58,362 nt of DNA. It comes from Chryseobacterium sp. 36-9 (lineage in GTDB: Bacteria > Bacteroidota > Bacteroidia > Flavobacteriales > Weeksellaceae). The notes under the pieces are model-generated. The model was not told the DNA's origin, did no database searches, and saw only the letters and a list, made by a program, of their open reading frames with translations. A program made the translations under genes and the position numbers. Of the stretch, positions 7,154 to 15,964 are shown piece by piece. Each line of letters opens with the position of its first letter. The stretch's first letter is position 1. The stretch spans positions 107,953 to 166,314 of the forward strand of contig MKVE01000015.1 of NCBI GenBank assembly GCA_001898785.1, read 5' to 3'.

Positions 7154-10100
7154 ATGACAACAGAAAACAATACAAATCCGGAGTCAGCACTTCCGGTAGA
7201 CCAAAATCAAAAAACAGATGCAAATCCTGCTACGCAGACTTTATTCAGATTTGTAAGCCTTAGGAATCCCCAGTTGGCGAAGAAAGAAGGTAATCTTAAA
7301 TTTATTTTCAGAGAGGACGATATTATAGATACTTTCGACTTTTTAGCCTTTCAATGGGATCAGGATAAGACACTTGCAAAAAGTAAAATAGATTATTATC
7401 TGAAAAAATTAAATAGTAATCCTGAATGGTTTCAGAATAGGATAAAAAGTGAAAACCACTTCAGTGACCTTTATCCGGAGCTATACCAAATAGTTAAGAA
7501 ATTTTCTACAGAAGGTATAGAATCATTATCAGACGCGGATTTGCAATATTTGCGTGATTTTCATCCGAATATGATGTATGTCTGGAACACTATTTTTTAT
7601 CAGATTGTTTTACAAGAAGATTTCTATTTGAAAGAGTTAGTGTCTCAGCTATTGCAGTTAATTCATTATGTGAAAAATTACAATATTATTTCCTCTGAAT
7701 CCAATGCAAAAAAGAAATTGGCAAAGGAAAAAGAACTATCAAGCGCCAAAGTGGTCATTCCGGATTATCTCTTCATAGATGCTGTTGCAGTTCCTCCGGT
7801 TGCTCAAACTAAGGATTTCACGGTTGGCTCATCCGAAGTTGGTTCTAATGATACTATTAGTGGTGGAAATAATATAAATGGAATACAGAATACCGAATCT
7901 GAAAACAATATTTCAGAAAATTCACAAGTATTTCTTCCAACAGAATCTATGCTCAAGCGGCAGAAAGTAGCTTTGGCTAATGTTGAAAAAGAGCAATTAG
8001 AAAAACTCAAAAAAGAGCTTTCCAAAGCACAAAAGTTATATCACAAAGAATACTCGAAGGCTTATGATCTGGCTACAAAACAGTACCAGAAATCGATTAT
8101 ACCGGAGCGGGAAGCTTATGAGCAGAGACTTTTGGAAGTGGAGGCTACATTTACACCAGAAATGACAGAAGCCGCAAAGAAATTGGCACTGAGTCAGGTT
8201 GCAAAACCACAGTTTCCGGACTTTGAGTTCGAGTTCCGTGCAGAGCGAGATACAGCCTATTTACAAACCAAATTATCCGAAGTGTCGTTATTTACATTGG
8301 CTAAGCTCATTGCTGAATCTACAACAGATGAAGACCTTTCCGGCAGGCTTTCAAACGGTAATGTAGCAGCAGAAAACGTCTTGGAAATCGGCAAAGAGCA
8401 ATACATTCTTCCGGCAGATGAAAACCTGAATTTTGAAGAGATGCTGGAAACGCTCAATACCAGATTATCCGAACTGAATGAAGAAATTTACCAAAATACC
8501 GAAATTGAAAAACAAGAGTATGCAAGTGTTGGTGGCGTTTTGATTCCTGTTAATAAAGGTAATAATGATATAACTTTTTCTTATGAACTGACTAGTGAAG
8601 CCTTTAAAGGACGTTTGCAAAGTGGAAAATACTGGAGATTGTACCCTACTTTAATTTTTCCAGATTCTACTTGGGATATTTCATCAATGTCCTATCAGGT
8701 CAAAACTAATTTAGGAATTAATAAAGTTGATTCATATTTTACATATTTAAAAGAAGGGACTAAAATTAAAATTTCCGAGTTGTTTTCTAATGAGTTTATT
8801 CTTAGCGAATCGGATTTTCCTAACAGTATAATTTTCAATATTGATTTCAGGAGTGGTAAACGTGCAAAAATAGAGATTAACAAAGAAATTGTAGCTTATA
8901 CACTCTATACAGGATTATTTGAAATAGAAACGGACGCAACAACTAATTCCAACACTTCATCAAATGCTGGAAACTCCTTCATCCCAAAAGGCTTCGGTAT
9001 CAAAAGATTAGGAATTGCAGATTATCTAAAAGTGGAGCAAACCACCCACGCTTATGTAGAAGGCGAAGTAGCCAATATTGAGAATATTATGGCTCGTGAA
9101 TATCGTAATCAATCTACAAGGCGTCTCAGAAAAAGCGAAACCATTGACACCCAATCTTCCGATACCGAAAGAGAGCGCTCCACAGATACCACCACATCCA
9201 GCCGTTTCGAGATGCAATCCGAGATAGCAAAGATTCTTCAGGAAGCTACCGATATGGGAATTAATGCAAATGTTGGATACAGTAATCAGGTTACAGGATT
9301 CAGTATGAATGTTGCAGGAAGCTATGCCAACCACAGATCAAAAGAAGAGAGCATGAGACAGGCCGTGTCCCAGGCACAGGAAGTGACTGCGAGGGCTTTA
9401 GACAGGGTGGTTACAAAAGTGCATCAGGAGCGTGTGGAGAAAATGATTGAGGAATTTGAGGAAAATAACACACACGGATTTGATAACAGAAAAGGAGACC
9501 AGCACGTAGTCGGTGTTTACAGATGGGTAGATAAGTTGATGAAAAACCAGGTTTGGAACTACGGAAAACGACTGATGTTCGAGTTTGCAATCCCACAACC
9601 ATCCAAATTGCACAGGTTAGCGGCAGCTTCTGTTAAAAAAGTGATTCAGAAACCAGTTGATCCAAGAACAGCAAATGACTTCAACCTTAGTGATTTTTCT
9701 AAGATGGATGAATCTAATCTGAAGTTTTGGACAGGAGTATACAATGTGAAGTTGGATGAGAGACCACAAAATGAAGTTTTTATAGGAAAGAGTTTTAGTG
9801 ACAAAATTCCAGGATCAAAAGGAAATCCAAACGAAGTTGCCGCAGAATCAGTAAATGTAGAGATACCTATAGGATACGAAACTGTTTCTGCCGCTGTAAA
9901 CACTAAAAATTCTGGTGACTGGTATGATCCTAGCAGTTCTTTCTATTCTTATCCTCAAATTTTAGTGGGAAATACACTGGTAGGAGAGAAATATGAAAAT
10001 ATTGATGCTTTTGTAGGGGCAATTCCAGTATCTTTTTCTCAAGCAGGAGTTATTGTTTACAATACTAACATTAGTATAAAATGTGCTCTTACAAAAGCGG

Positions 10101-10996
10101 CACAAACAGAGTGGCAGCAAAAAACCTTCAACGCCATCATAGAAGCCTATGAAGATGCATTGGCAGATTATAATGATAAAGTCGCTCAGGAAGAAACAAA
10201 AGCTGGCAATATCAAAGACGCCAACCCAATGTTCTACCGCCAGATCGAGCAGGAAGTGCTGAAACACAACAGTATTGCGTATCTGGTAGATGATAGCACA
10301 TCTAATAAAGTATTGGGAAAAACCCTTTACAATGGGACAACTGTAGCAGGCTTCGAAGTGGCAAGGACCGGACTGGATGCTTATGCCTCACTCGCCAAGT
10401 TTATGGAGCAGGCCTTCGAATGGGATCTGATGTCATACAACTATTACCCTTACTATTGGGGCAAGAGAGAAGACTGGGATGATATGTACCAGCAGGAAAA
10501 TATAGATCCTTTGTTCCGCTCATTCCTCAGAAGTGGTATGGCAAGAGTAGTTGTTACCGTTCGTCCTGGCTTCGAAGATGCCGTTCAGTTCTATATGGCA
10601 ACAGGAAGATTATGGAACGGTGGTGAGGTACCTGTTATTGGAGATCCGATGTATCTGTCGATTGTAGATGAGCTGAAGGAGACAAAAGGAGAAGCGCAAG
10701 GCAAAGCTTGGCTTACCCGTCTTCCTACGTCACTTACCATTCTTCAGGCAGAAAGTATTGGTTTGAAGGTGGCATCTGCGCTTCCTTTCACCAAAGAAGA
10801 TCCGGAAGACTTTGAAAATCCGGAGCAGGTCATCACGGTAAGTAATTTCTATCCGACTAAAGCGATGATAGAAAGCGGAAGCGACAAGCAGGTAGCCAAT
10901 CTGGAGCTGGACTCCGATTCCTTACTGCTTACTACGGAAACAAATGAAGTGGTTTCCGAGCTTCCTTTGGACGAGCTGAAAAAAGCTTTAGAATAA
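7154..10996 (+). CDS. Giant conserved protein of unknown function, partner of the polymorphic toxin
   Basis: The protein has 1280 residues. No signal peptide or transmembrane segment is evident. A strongly charged coiled coil spans roughly residues 265-340. A Ser/Thr/Arg-rich stretch and a Gln/Glu/Arg-rich helix follow near 660-780, leading to GVYRWVDKLMKNQVWNYG and FAIPQP. The C-terminal third holds aromatic blocks (NYYPYYWGKREDW, then FLRSGMARVVVTVRPGFED). From memory, the last block recurs in large uncharacterised proteins of many bacteria, but I know of no assigned role. Because it is the gene just before the toxin carrier and follows tail-like genes, a structural, carrier or loading role in toxin delivery is inferred. 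Confidence 0.55.
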   Translation: MTTENNTNPESALPVDQNQKTDANPATQTLFRFVSLRNPQLAKKEGNLKFIFREDDIIDTFDFLAFQWDQDKTLAKSKIDYYLKKLNSNPEWFQNRIKSENHFSDLYPELYQIVKKFSTEGIESLSDADLQYLRDFHPNMMYVWNTIFYQIVLQEDFYLKELVSQLLQLIHYVKNYNIISSESNAKKKLAKEKELSSAKVVIPDYLFIDAVAVPPVAQTKDFTVGSSEVGSNDTISGGNNINGIQNTESENNISENSQVFLPTESMLKRQKVALANVEKEQLEKLKKELSKAQKLYHKEYSKAYDLATKQYQKSIIPEREAYEQRLLEVEATFTPEMTEAAKKLALSQVAKPQFPDFEFEFRAERDTAYLQTKLSEVSLFTLAKLIAESTTDEDLSGRLSNGNVAAENVLEIGKEQYILPADENLNFEEMLETLNTRLSELNEEIYQNTEIEKQEYASVGGVLIPVNKGNNDITFSYELTSEAFKGRLQSGKYWRLYPTLIFPDSTWDISSMSYQVKTNLGINKVDSYFTYLKEGTKIKISELFSNEFILSESDFPNSIIFNIDFRSGKRAKIEINKEIVAYTLYTGLFEIETDATTNSNTSSNAGNSFIPKGFGIKRLGIADYLKVEQTTHAYVEGEVANIENIMAREYRNQSTRRLRKSETIDTQSSDTERERSTDTTTSSRFEMQSEIAKILQEATDMGINANVGYSNQVTGFSMNVAGSYANHRSKEESMRQAVSQAQEVTARALDRVVTKVHQERVEKMIEEFEENNTHGFDNRKGDQHVVGVYRWVDKLMKNQVWNYGKRLMFEFAIPQPSKLHRLAAASVKKVIQKPVDPRTANDFNLSDFSKMDESNLKFWTGVYNVKLDERPQNEVFIGKSFSDKIPGSKGNPNEVAAESVNVEIPIGYETVSAAVNTKNSGDWYDPSSSFYSYPQILVGNTLVGEKYENIDAFVGAIPVSFSQAGVIVYNTNISIKCALTKAAQTEWQQKTFNAIIEAYEDALADYNDKVAQEETKAGNIKDANPMFYRQIEQEVLKHNSIAYLVDDSTSNKVLGKTLYNGTTVAGFEVARTGLDAYASLAKFMEQAFEWDLMSYNYYPYYWGKREDWDDMYQQENIDPLFRSFLRSGMARVVVTVRPGFEDAVQFYMATGRLWNGGEVPVIGDPMYLSIVDELKETKGEAQGKAWLTRLPTSLTILQAESIGLKVASALPFTKEDPEDFENPEQVITVSNFYPTKAMIESGSDKQVANLELDSDSLLLTTETNEVVSELPLDELKKALE

Positions 10997-11018
10997 TCAA
11001 TTTTGTTTAATCCATTTC

Positions 11019-11047
11019 AAAGGGCGGTTTTCTAAGCCGCCCTTTTT
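11019..11047 (+). terminator. Intrinsic terminator between the giant protein and the toxin
   Basis: A 9-bp GC-rich stem (AAAGGGCGG / CCGCCCTTT) with a short loop ends in a T-run. It lies between two same-strand genes and ends 18 bases before the toxin start, so toxin expression may depend on read-through. No -7 box was found in the short gap. Confidence 0.85.
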
Positions 11048-11064
11048 AATTAAAGAATAATAAA

Positions 11065-13530
11065 ATGAAGCATAAAGAATATTTCAAAGGCTTTGAAGCG
11101 TTTGATGACGAAAGCCCGCAGTTTCTAAAAGATATATATAAAAATACACCTGTCGGACAATCTACCACACAAGATAATTATTCCGATGATTTTTATGGTT
11201 TAAAAAGTGATGAAGGTATTTTGATGCCGGATTTAGTAGCGTTTTTGCGTAAAGCAGATCCTTCTCAAAAATTTGACTGGAACAAGTTTAAAGCGCAGCA
11301 GAGCTCAATGTCTTTCCCCACACCCTACGGATTCAGCACAGAAGTAAAACTGAGCGGCAACATCCCTTTCAGTTACACCAATGATGAAGGTAAAAAAATC
11401 AACACCAACATCACAGGTCTTATGAACAAAAGGATAGATTACATAGAAAGTGTACCCTATTTTTCCCTCAATGTAGATCTTAAAAGTAGATACATCAATT
11501 GTTCTATCGTATATTTCTACCAAAACACAGCACAATACAGACAGCAGATTCCGCTTACGGCAAGTAAAACAGACTTCACGATCAATAATAGGTACAAAGC
11601 CGTACAGTTTAGCAGTAACAATCTGGATGATCTTGCACACCTTGCAAAGGATTTGGAGAATGATAATACCTGGTTCAAGAAACTGGTCAACAGCCATTTT
11701 TTGCCATTGCTTAGGAAACAAACTGCCGCAGAAGATCTTATTTTTCTTTACAGGTCTTCGCCGGATTGGGTGTTGCAGAATCTCACGGCAGAAGAATTGT
11801 GGGCTCATCTCAATATCTTTTTTAATTATGATGAGAATAGCAGTTTCAAAGATGCGAGTGATGTATTTATAAAAACACTACTCGCATACAACTCTGTAGA
11901 AAAACTGACCTTTCTTTTTGATAAGCTGAGTGCCGATCAGGCTTTTATCAAAAGAATATACAGCGCCTTGGACGGAAATGCTGTTGTCCAGGGACAGGAG
12001 CAACCTGCAAAAACCATTTTCGCCTCTTTCTTAGTGAGCCTTTGCTATATGAATATGGCAAAATGCAAGATCAGGAACAAGACATTTAAGATTGGCAAAG
12101 ATTATAAAATTGATAGTAATGTCTGGCTTTCTAATGATAAGTTCAAAGACCAATACTTTCTGCAACAGCAGGAAAAAGAACAAATTTCTTACAACTCAGG
12201 AAATTTTTCTACAATATATTCTCCAAGCATTGGTATTGTAGATACAACTACCAACTTAGATGCCGGGAATTATTACTATCCTCTTGGGCTGGTAACGCTG
12301 GAAGACGTGTCAGAACCCGCAGATAAAGATGCCAAAGACGCAAAAACCAAAAAAGCAGAACCAAAAAAAATGCTGGTTCCTGCCATTTTTGTAAAAGACA
12401 TTGCACATCTTACCGAATACAAAGAAATAACAGACAATCTGCGCCTTGGGGTAGATCTTGTTGTTTTGGCACTTTCCATTGCCAGCTTGGGATCATCTTC
12501 GCCGTTGGTGGTTCTGGTAAGTGCGTTGGATGCAACCATTGCAGGAGGCGATATTTTGGTATTAATGAATGAGGATAAGCTGTCCAAAGACTTTCTGGAT
12601 AATTGGAATCTAGTAGTAATGGCTGGCGGCGCAGCAACTGCAGCGGCAACCGCTCCGGCTTTAGTGACGGGGATGCTGCGTGCCGGTGCACTTGTCCTTA
12701 CCAGCGCAGGCAGGGCTGAAGTAATGACCTTTGTAAAAACCTGCCTTTTAAAAGCAATGCTGGAGCTTAACATTTCCAACTTTACGAAAAACACACTGAG
12801 AGTTTTAGAACCGAAAGAAATTTTCTTAGGTCAGGAATATTTTGGTGTAGGTAAAAGAATGGCAGAGAACGGTGTCATTTTCCTGAGCGGACAAAAGGAA
12901 GGAAAATTTGCAGAAAGCTTTGCAGCGGTGTACAAAGGCGAAGTGATAGAAGAGTTTTCCAGAGCTGAGATGAAGAAGTTTTATAAGAAATGGGGGAAAC
13001 TAAAAGGAGAGGAACTTTTGGAAATGCTGGAAAATGGAAGTGTTCCATTTTTAAAAGGCTACAGCCGAAGAAAAATTTTAGCAATCTCAAAAGGAGAAAG
13101 ACCAAATCCTTCTGTATATTTGCCTAAAGAATACATTGTAAACCATTTGAAAAAGTTTGAAGAAGAAGGTATTGCGTCTCGGGTTGTACCTAAAGATGCG
13201 TTCGAAAAATATGGAATTGGAAAACCTGATTTAGGTAAAACAGAATTTGTTAGTAGAAAATCTGATATTGATTATATTTTAACGCTTTCAAGAGAAGAAC
13301 AAGCAAAAAAATTAGGTATCCCTATCAAACAAATTGAAAAGGGAGGATTAGTTAGAATTGACTTCAAATTATCAAAAGATGTTAAAATTGAAATGCCATC
13401 AGGAAATGAATGGGGCACAAATGACCAATGGATTCCAGGAGGAAAACTGCCAAAAGGGGATTTAGAAGCCATAATAAAAACAGAAGATTTACAAGAAAAA
13501 GTACATTACACGATTAAATATATAAAATAA
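11065..13530 (+). CDS. Polymorphic toxin: carrier with hydrophobic centre and C-terminal toxin domain
   Basis: The 821-residue protein has three visible parts. The N-terminal ~455 residues are hydrophilic and unrelated to any family I recognise; there is no signal peptide, PAAR, LXG or Rhs repeat. Residues ~459-551 contain hydrophobic, Ala/Gly-rich segments that could cross a membrane. Residues ~554-660 form a linker ending in KLKGEELLEMLEN. This linker is copied in two cassettes downstream, which marks the junction where tips are swapped. The last ~160 residues are the toxin proper, with YLPKEYIVNHL, GKTEFVSRKSDID and NEWGTNDQWIPGGKLPKG. From memory this tip recurs at the ends of Rhs/CdiA-type proteins, without a known activity. 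Its stop overlaps the immunity gene start. Confidence 0.72.
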   Translation: MKHKEYFKGFEAFDDESPQFLKDIYKNTPVGQSTTQDNYSDDFYGLKSDEGILMPDLVAFLRKADPSQKFDWNKFKAQQSSMSFPTPYGFSTEVKLSGNIPFSYTNDEGKKINTNITGLMNKRIDYIESVPYFSLNVDLKSRYINCSIVYFYQNTAQYRQQIPLTASKTDFTINNRYKAVQFSSNNLDDLAHLAKDLENDNTWFKKLVNSHFLPLLRKQTAAEDLIFLYRSSPDWVLQNLTAEELWAHLNIFFNYDENSSFKDASDVFIKTLLAYNSVEKLTFLFDKLSADQAFIKRIYSALDGNAVVQGQEQPAKTIFASFLVSLCYMNMAKCKIRNKTFKIGKDYKIDSNVWLSNDKFKDQYFLQQQEKEQISYNSGNFSTIYSPSIGIVDTTTNLDAGNYYYPLGLVTLEDVSEPADKDAKDAKTKKAEPKKMLVPAIFVKDIAHLTEYKEITDNLRLGVDLVVLALSIASLGSSSPLVVLVSALDATIAGGDILVLMNEDKLSKDFLDNWNLVVMAGGAATAAATAPALVTGMLRAGALVLTSAGRAEVMTFVKTCLLKAMLELNISNFTKNTLRVLEPKEIFLGQEYFGVGKRMAENGVIFLSGQKEGKFAESFAAVYKGEVIEEFSRAEMKKFYKKWGKLKGEELLEMLENGSVPFLKGYSRRKILAISKGERPNPSVYLPKEYIVNHLKKFEEEGIASRVVPKDAFEKYGIGKPDLGKTEFVSRKSDIDYILTLSREEQAKKLGIPIKQIEKGGLVRIDFKLSKDVKIEMPSGNEWGTNDQWIPGGKLPKGDLEAIIKTEDLQEKVHYTIKYIK

Positions 13531-13748
13531 TGAAAAAAGAAATAATGAAACACAATTGGGATTTTATCCTCTACGAGGAAAACGGTAAAAAAACTATAGA
13601 TGTTGCTTTTTATAATAGCTTTGCCGATTTTACAAGAGAATTCAAATTACAAGAAGATGAATTTAATTATGATTTTGAACAATTGAAGGTATTAGCAGAA
13701 GATATTCGAAAAAATTATGATAAATATAAGGATAGAGAAATAGAATAA
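13530..13748 (+). CDS. Probable immunity protein 1
   Basis: The 72-residue acidic protein starts on the last base of the toxin stop (ATGA-type overlap), the usual arrangement of a toxin with its antidote. A second ATG at 13545 (MKHNWDF) could be the true start. The sequence is rich in Asp, Glu, Phe and Tyr, with no signal peptide, so the target is likely met in the cytoplasm. Assignment as immunity protein is from position and size; no family was recognised. Confidence 0.6.
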   Translation: MKKEIMKHNWDFILYEENGKKTIDVAFYNSFADFTREFKLQEDEFNYDFEQLKVLAEDIRKNYDKYKDREIE

Positions 13749-13776
13749 TCATTTGGTAATATGTTTTTATAAGATC

Positions 13777-13802
13777 AAAGCTACTTTCGGGTAGCTTTTT
13801 TT
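13777..13802 (+). terminator. Terminator of cassette 1 (AAAGCTAC hairpin)
   Basis: An 8-bp stem (AAAGCTAC / GTAGCTTT) with loop TTTCGG is followed by a T-run. Almost the same hairpin closes cassette 3 at 15863, so it appears to have been duplicated with the cassettes. Confidence 0.85.
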
Positions 13803-13810
13803 ATTATAAC

Positions 13811-14140
13811 TGCGTAAGCAGGGCAAAAGTAATGACCTTTGTAAAAACCTGCCTTTTGAAAGCAATGCTGGAGCTTAACATCTCCAATTTCACCAAAAAC
13901 ACATTGAGAGTCTTAGAACCCAAAGAAATTTTCTTAGGTCAGGAATATTTTGGTGTAGGTAAAAGAATGGCAGAGAACGGTGTCATTTTCCTGAGCGGAC
14001 AAAAAGAAGGGAAATTTGCAGAAAGCTTTGCAGCGGTGTACAAAGGTGAAGTGATAGAAGAGTTTTCCAGAGCAGAAATGTCTAAGTTTTATAAGAAATG
14101 GGGGGAAATTGAAAGGAGAAAAGCTGGTAGAGAAACTTGA
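13811..14140 (+). pseudogene. Cassette 2 linker fragment, cut off by a frameshift
   Basis: This is a near-identical copy of the linker of the full toxin (its residues ~550-650), starting a few codons before MTFVKTCLLKAM. Only the linker is present, so there is no delivery part. At 14100-14105 it has a run of six G where the full toxin has five (12992-12996). The extra G shifts the frame, and translation stops at 14140 after GEIERRKAGRET instead of reading KLKGEKLVEKLEEL into the tip. With five G the frame would run uninterrupted into the cassette 2 tip. The fragment lacks a promoter and lies behind a terminator, so it is probably silent. Confidence 0.75.
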
Positions 14141-14546
14141 AGAATTGGTTGAAATACCTATTTTTGTTTCAAAATATGCGAGTAAACTAAAAACAGAACC
14201 TAATGAAGCATTCTTTTGGTCTGGAAGAACTGATGGAATTGGAGGTCAATACATTGCATTAGAAATTGCTCTTTCAAGAAAAGGAATTACTTTAGAAGGA
14301 CTAATAGAAAAAAATAAAATCCCTATGCCAATTTGGGAAGAAAGACCCGATGTTTGGGAAGCAATTTCTGAAAAATATGCTCAACAAGTTTCAGGAGAAA
14401 TAAGAGCTGTCATTGGAAATAGTCGTAGAAGTGGTAATGTTTGGGAAAGTTTTGAGTTACCAGCATTAAAGAAAAACCCAAAGGTAACAAAAGTAACAAC
14501 AATAGATCCTAAAACAGGAAAAGAAAATGTAATTTTTAAAAGATAA
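14109..14546 (+). CDS. Cassette 2 toxin tip (orphan C-terminal toxin domain)
   Basis: About 130 residues continue the linker junction (KGEKLVEKLEEL) in the shifted frame. Only a TTG could serve as start, so this is better seen as an orphan tip than an independent gene. The tip has FFWSGRTDGIGGQYIALEIA, GITLEGLIEKN, SGEIRAVIGN, NVWESFELPAL and TTIDPKTG. This pattern recurs in Rhs/CdiA-type C-termini. From memory it may act on NAD (ADP-ribosyl cyclase or NADase-like), but that is unverified. The stop is 4 bases before the immunity gene. Confidence 0.6.
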   Translation: MKGEKLVEKLEELVEIPIFVSKYASKLKTEPNEAFFWSGRTDGIGGQYIALEIALSRKGITLEGLIEKNKIPMPIWEERPDVWEAISEKYAQQVSGEIRAVIGNSRRSGNVWESFELPALKKNPKVTKVTTIDPKTGKENVIFKR

Positions 14547-14550
14547 TATT

Positions 14551-14793
14551 ATGAAAATAGAATATTCAATATTAACCCCTTCAAAAATGAAGGTTACTGT
14601 TGACGATAAACGAGAAATATATATATCAGGTGAAGGAACAACAGAACCAAAATTTTATGCAGATATTATTTCTATAAAAAAATGGGAGCCACCTTTTGAT
14701 AATGAAGAGATTACGGAGGAACTAAAAAATCAGATTATAAAAACAATAGAAAAAGAAAGCAAAAAAAGAAAAGTTCCTGTAGTTTTTGATTAA
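14551..14793 (+). CDS. Immunity protein 2, Imm74-like
   Basis: The 80-residue protein has the pattern of the Imm74 family: an N-terminal beta region (YSILTPSKMKVTVDD), ISGEGT, a conserved Trp in KKWEPPFDNEEIT, and a C-terminal Lys/Glu-rich helix. Imm74 proteins are antidotes found next to polymorphic toxins. The gene directly follows the cassette 2 tip and ends in its own terminator. The family call is from memory and is moderately sure. Confidence 0.62.
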   Translation: MKIEYSILTPSKMKVTVDDKREIYISGEGTTEPKFYADIISIKKWEPPFDNEEITEELKNQIIKTIEKESKKRKVPVVFD

Positions 14794-14817
14794 TCAAATT
14801 GTCATTAAATTTATTTG

Positions 14818-14840
14818 ACCACCTTTTTTAGGTGGTTTTT
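14818..14840 (+). terminator. Terminator of cassette 2
   Basis: A 7-bp stem (ACCACCT / AGGTGGT) with a T-rich loop is followed by five T, 24 bases after the immunity 2 stop. Confidence 0.8.
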
Positions 14841-14844
14841 ATTT

Positions 14845-15507
14845 ACAGAGAACTGCCTCATTTTCCTGAGCGGACAAAAAGAGGGAAAATTTGCAGAAAG
14901 TTTTGCGGCTGTTTACAAAGGCGAAGTGATAGAAGAGTTTTCCAAAGCAGAAATGTCTAAGTTTTACAAGAAATGGAACAAGTTGAAAGGGGAAGAACTA
15001 TTAGAAGCGTTGGAAAATGTTTATAAAAAAGCTACATTTGAATTTGAAGAATTTTCTAAGTCTGTTCCGGAGTTTGCAACTGATTCTGCTTTAGCAAAAG
15101 AAAGCTATAATCTTTTTAATCAGAAAAAATGGAAAGAGTTAGAAGAACTTTTTAAAGCGAGAAATATTAAATGGCCTCCAAACAGAGGTGGTTTTGATAT
15201 TGAAGAAATCACGCTGGAAGCTGGGACTTTGGTTGATCGATATGGAGGACAATATGACGACTTTGGGAATTTTAGTGATACAGGAAATTTTGTCAGTCCG
15301 AAAGGAACTAATTTTGAGAAAAGAGCTCTTCCTAATGAACATCAAAAAAAACCTTTGAAAGTTTATGAAATTTTAAAGCCAATAAAAGCAACCAAAAAAG
15401 CAAAAATAATACCTTGGTTTAATAAAAGGGGACTTGGTATACAATATGAATTACCAGAAAATATAGATGAATTGATACAAGAAGGATTTCTAAAATTAAA
15501 AAATTAA
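14845..15507 (+). CDS. Cassette 3: linker fragment fused to a TNT-like NAD-glycohydrolase tip
   Basis: The frame is open from before 14845, but no credible start exists; a TTG at 14815 lies at the start of the previous terminator. It begins inside the linker (TENCLIFLSGQKEGKF aligns with AENGVIFLSGQKEGKF of the full toxin) and passes the junction KLKGEELLEALEN in frame. The tip carries the TNT signature: KWPPNRGGF, LEAGTLVDRYGG, FVSPKGTNFEKRALP, KVYEILKPI, PWFNKRGLGIQYELP. TNT (tuberculosis necrotizing toxin) domains hydrolyse NAD(P), killing cells by draining the cofactor. Without N-terminal carrier or promoter it should be silent unless recombined onto the full toxin. Confidence 0.75.
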   Translation, partial: TENCLIFLSGQKEGKFAESFAAVYKGEVIEEFSKAEMSKFYKKWNKLKGEELLEALENVYKKATFEFEEFSKSVPEFATDSALAKESYNLFNQKKWKELEELFKARNIKWPPNRGGFDIEEITLEAGTLVDRYGGQYDDFGNFSDTGNFVSPKGTNFEKRALPNEHQKKPLKVYEILKPIKATKKAKIIPWFNKRGLGIQYELPENIDELIQEGFLKLKN

Positions 15508-15511
15508 AATT

Positions 15512-15856
15512 ATGATTAAGTTAGATACTAATAAGAAACTATTATTTGATGGTTTTGAGAATGATATATTTAAGAAAGAATTTTTACTAAAAGAAAAAAA
15601 AATTAATATTAAAAACATTATTAATAATAGATTTAAAAAGCTTCGAGAGATAATTAATGAAAATAATTTCAATACTATAATTAAAGATTTGAATATTATT
15701 AAACATAATGAGTTGTTTGAAAGTTATAAATCATCTGATGATAGTTTGTCAATATATTATTTAATTGATGATAATAATCTGTTTATATTTTCTTATGGTG
15801 AATTTCAACCAGCAAGATACATTTTATATTTAGAGGGGATATATTCTTTAAAGTAA
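15512..15856 (+). CDS. Probable immunity protein 3 (antidote of the TNT-like tip)
   Basis: The 114-residue protein starts 4 bases after the cassette 3 stop. It is very rich in Lys, Asn and Ile, and the gene is among the most AT-rich stretches of the window, suggesting a separate origin. No known immunity family was recognised; the call rests on position. The copied AAAGCTAC terminator follows. Confidence 0.58.
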   Translation: MIKLDTNKKLLFDGFENDIFKKEFLLKEKKINIKNIINNRFKKLREIINENNFNTIIKDLNIIKHNELFESYKSSDDSLSIYYLIDDNNLFIFSYGEFQPARYILYLEGIYSLK

Positions 15857-15862
15857 AACGGC

Positions 15863-15886
15863 AAAGCTACTCTCGGGTAGCTTTTT
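15863..15886 (+). terminator. Terminator of cassette 3, copy of the cassette 1 hairpin
   Basis: AAAGCTAC / GTAGCTTT stem with loop TCTCGG and a T-run. Stem sequence and loop size match the hairpin at 13777-13802. Confidence 0.82.
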
Positions 15887-15914
15887 ATGCTTAAATTTTC
15901 TTAAAAGTCTTAGA

Positions 15915-15942
15915 CCCCGATGTCGCGGATTTGCAATCCGTG
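15915..15942 (+). repeat. Left REP of the RAYT element
   Basis: The 28 bases begin CCCCGATGTCGCGGATTTGC. It is the exact inverse of 16590-16617, and similar copies occur at 17818, 19243 and 19308. Confidence 0.8.
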
Positions 15943-15964
15943 CTTATACAAAACAATAAAAAGT

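Noticed and set aside
14815-14844. TTG start of cassette 3
   Set aside because: It lies at the start of a terminator; the linker homology only begins near 14845.
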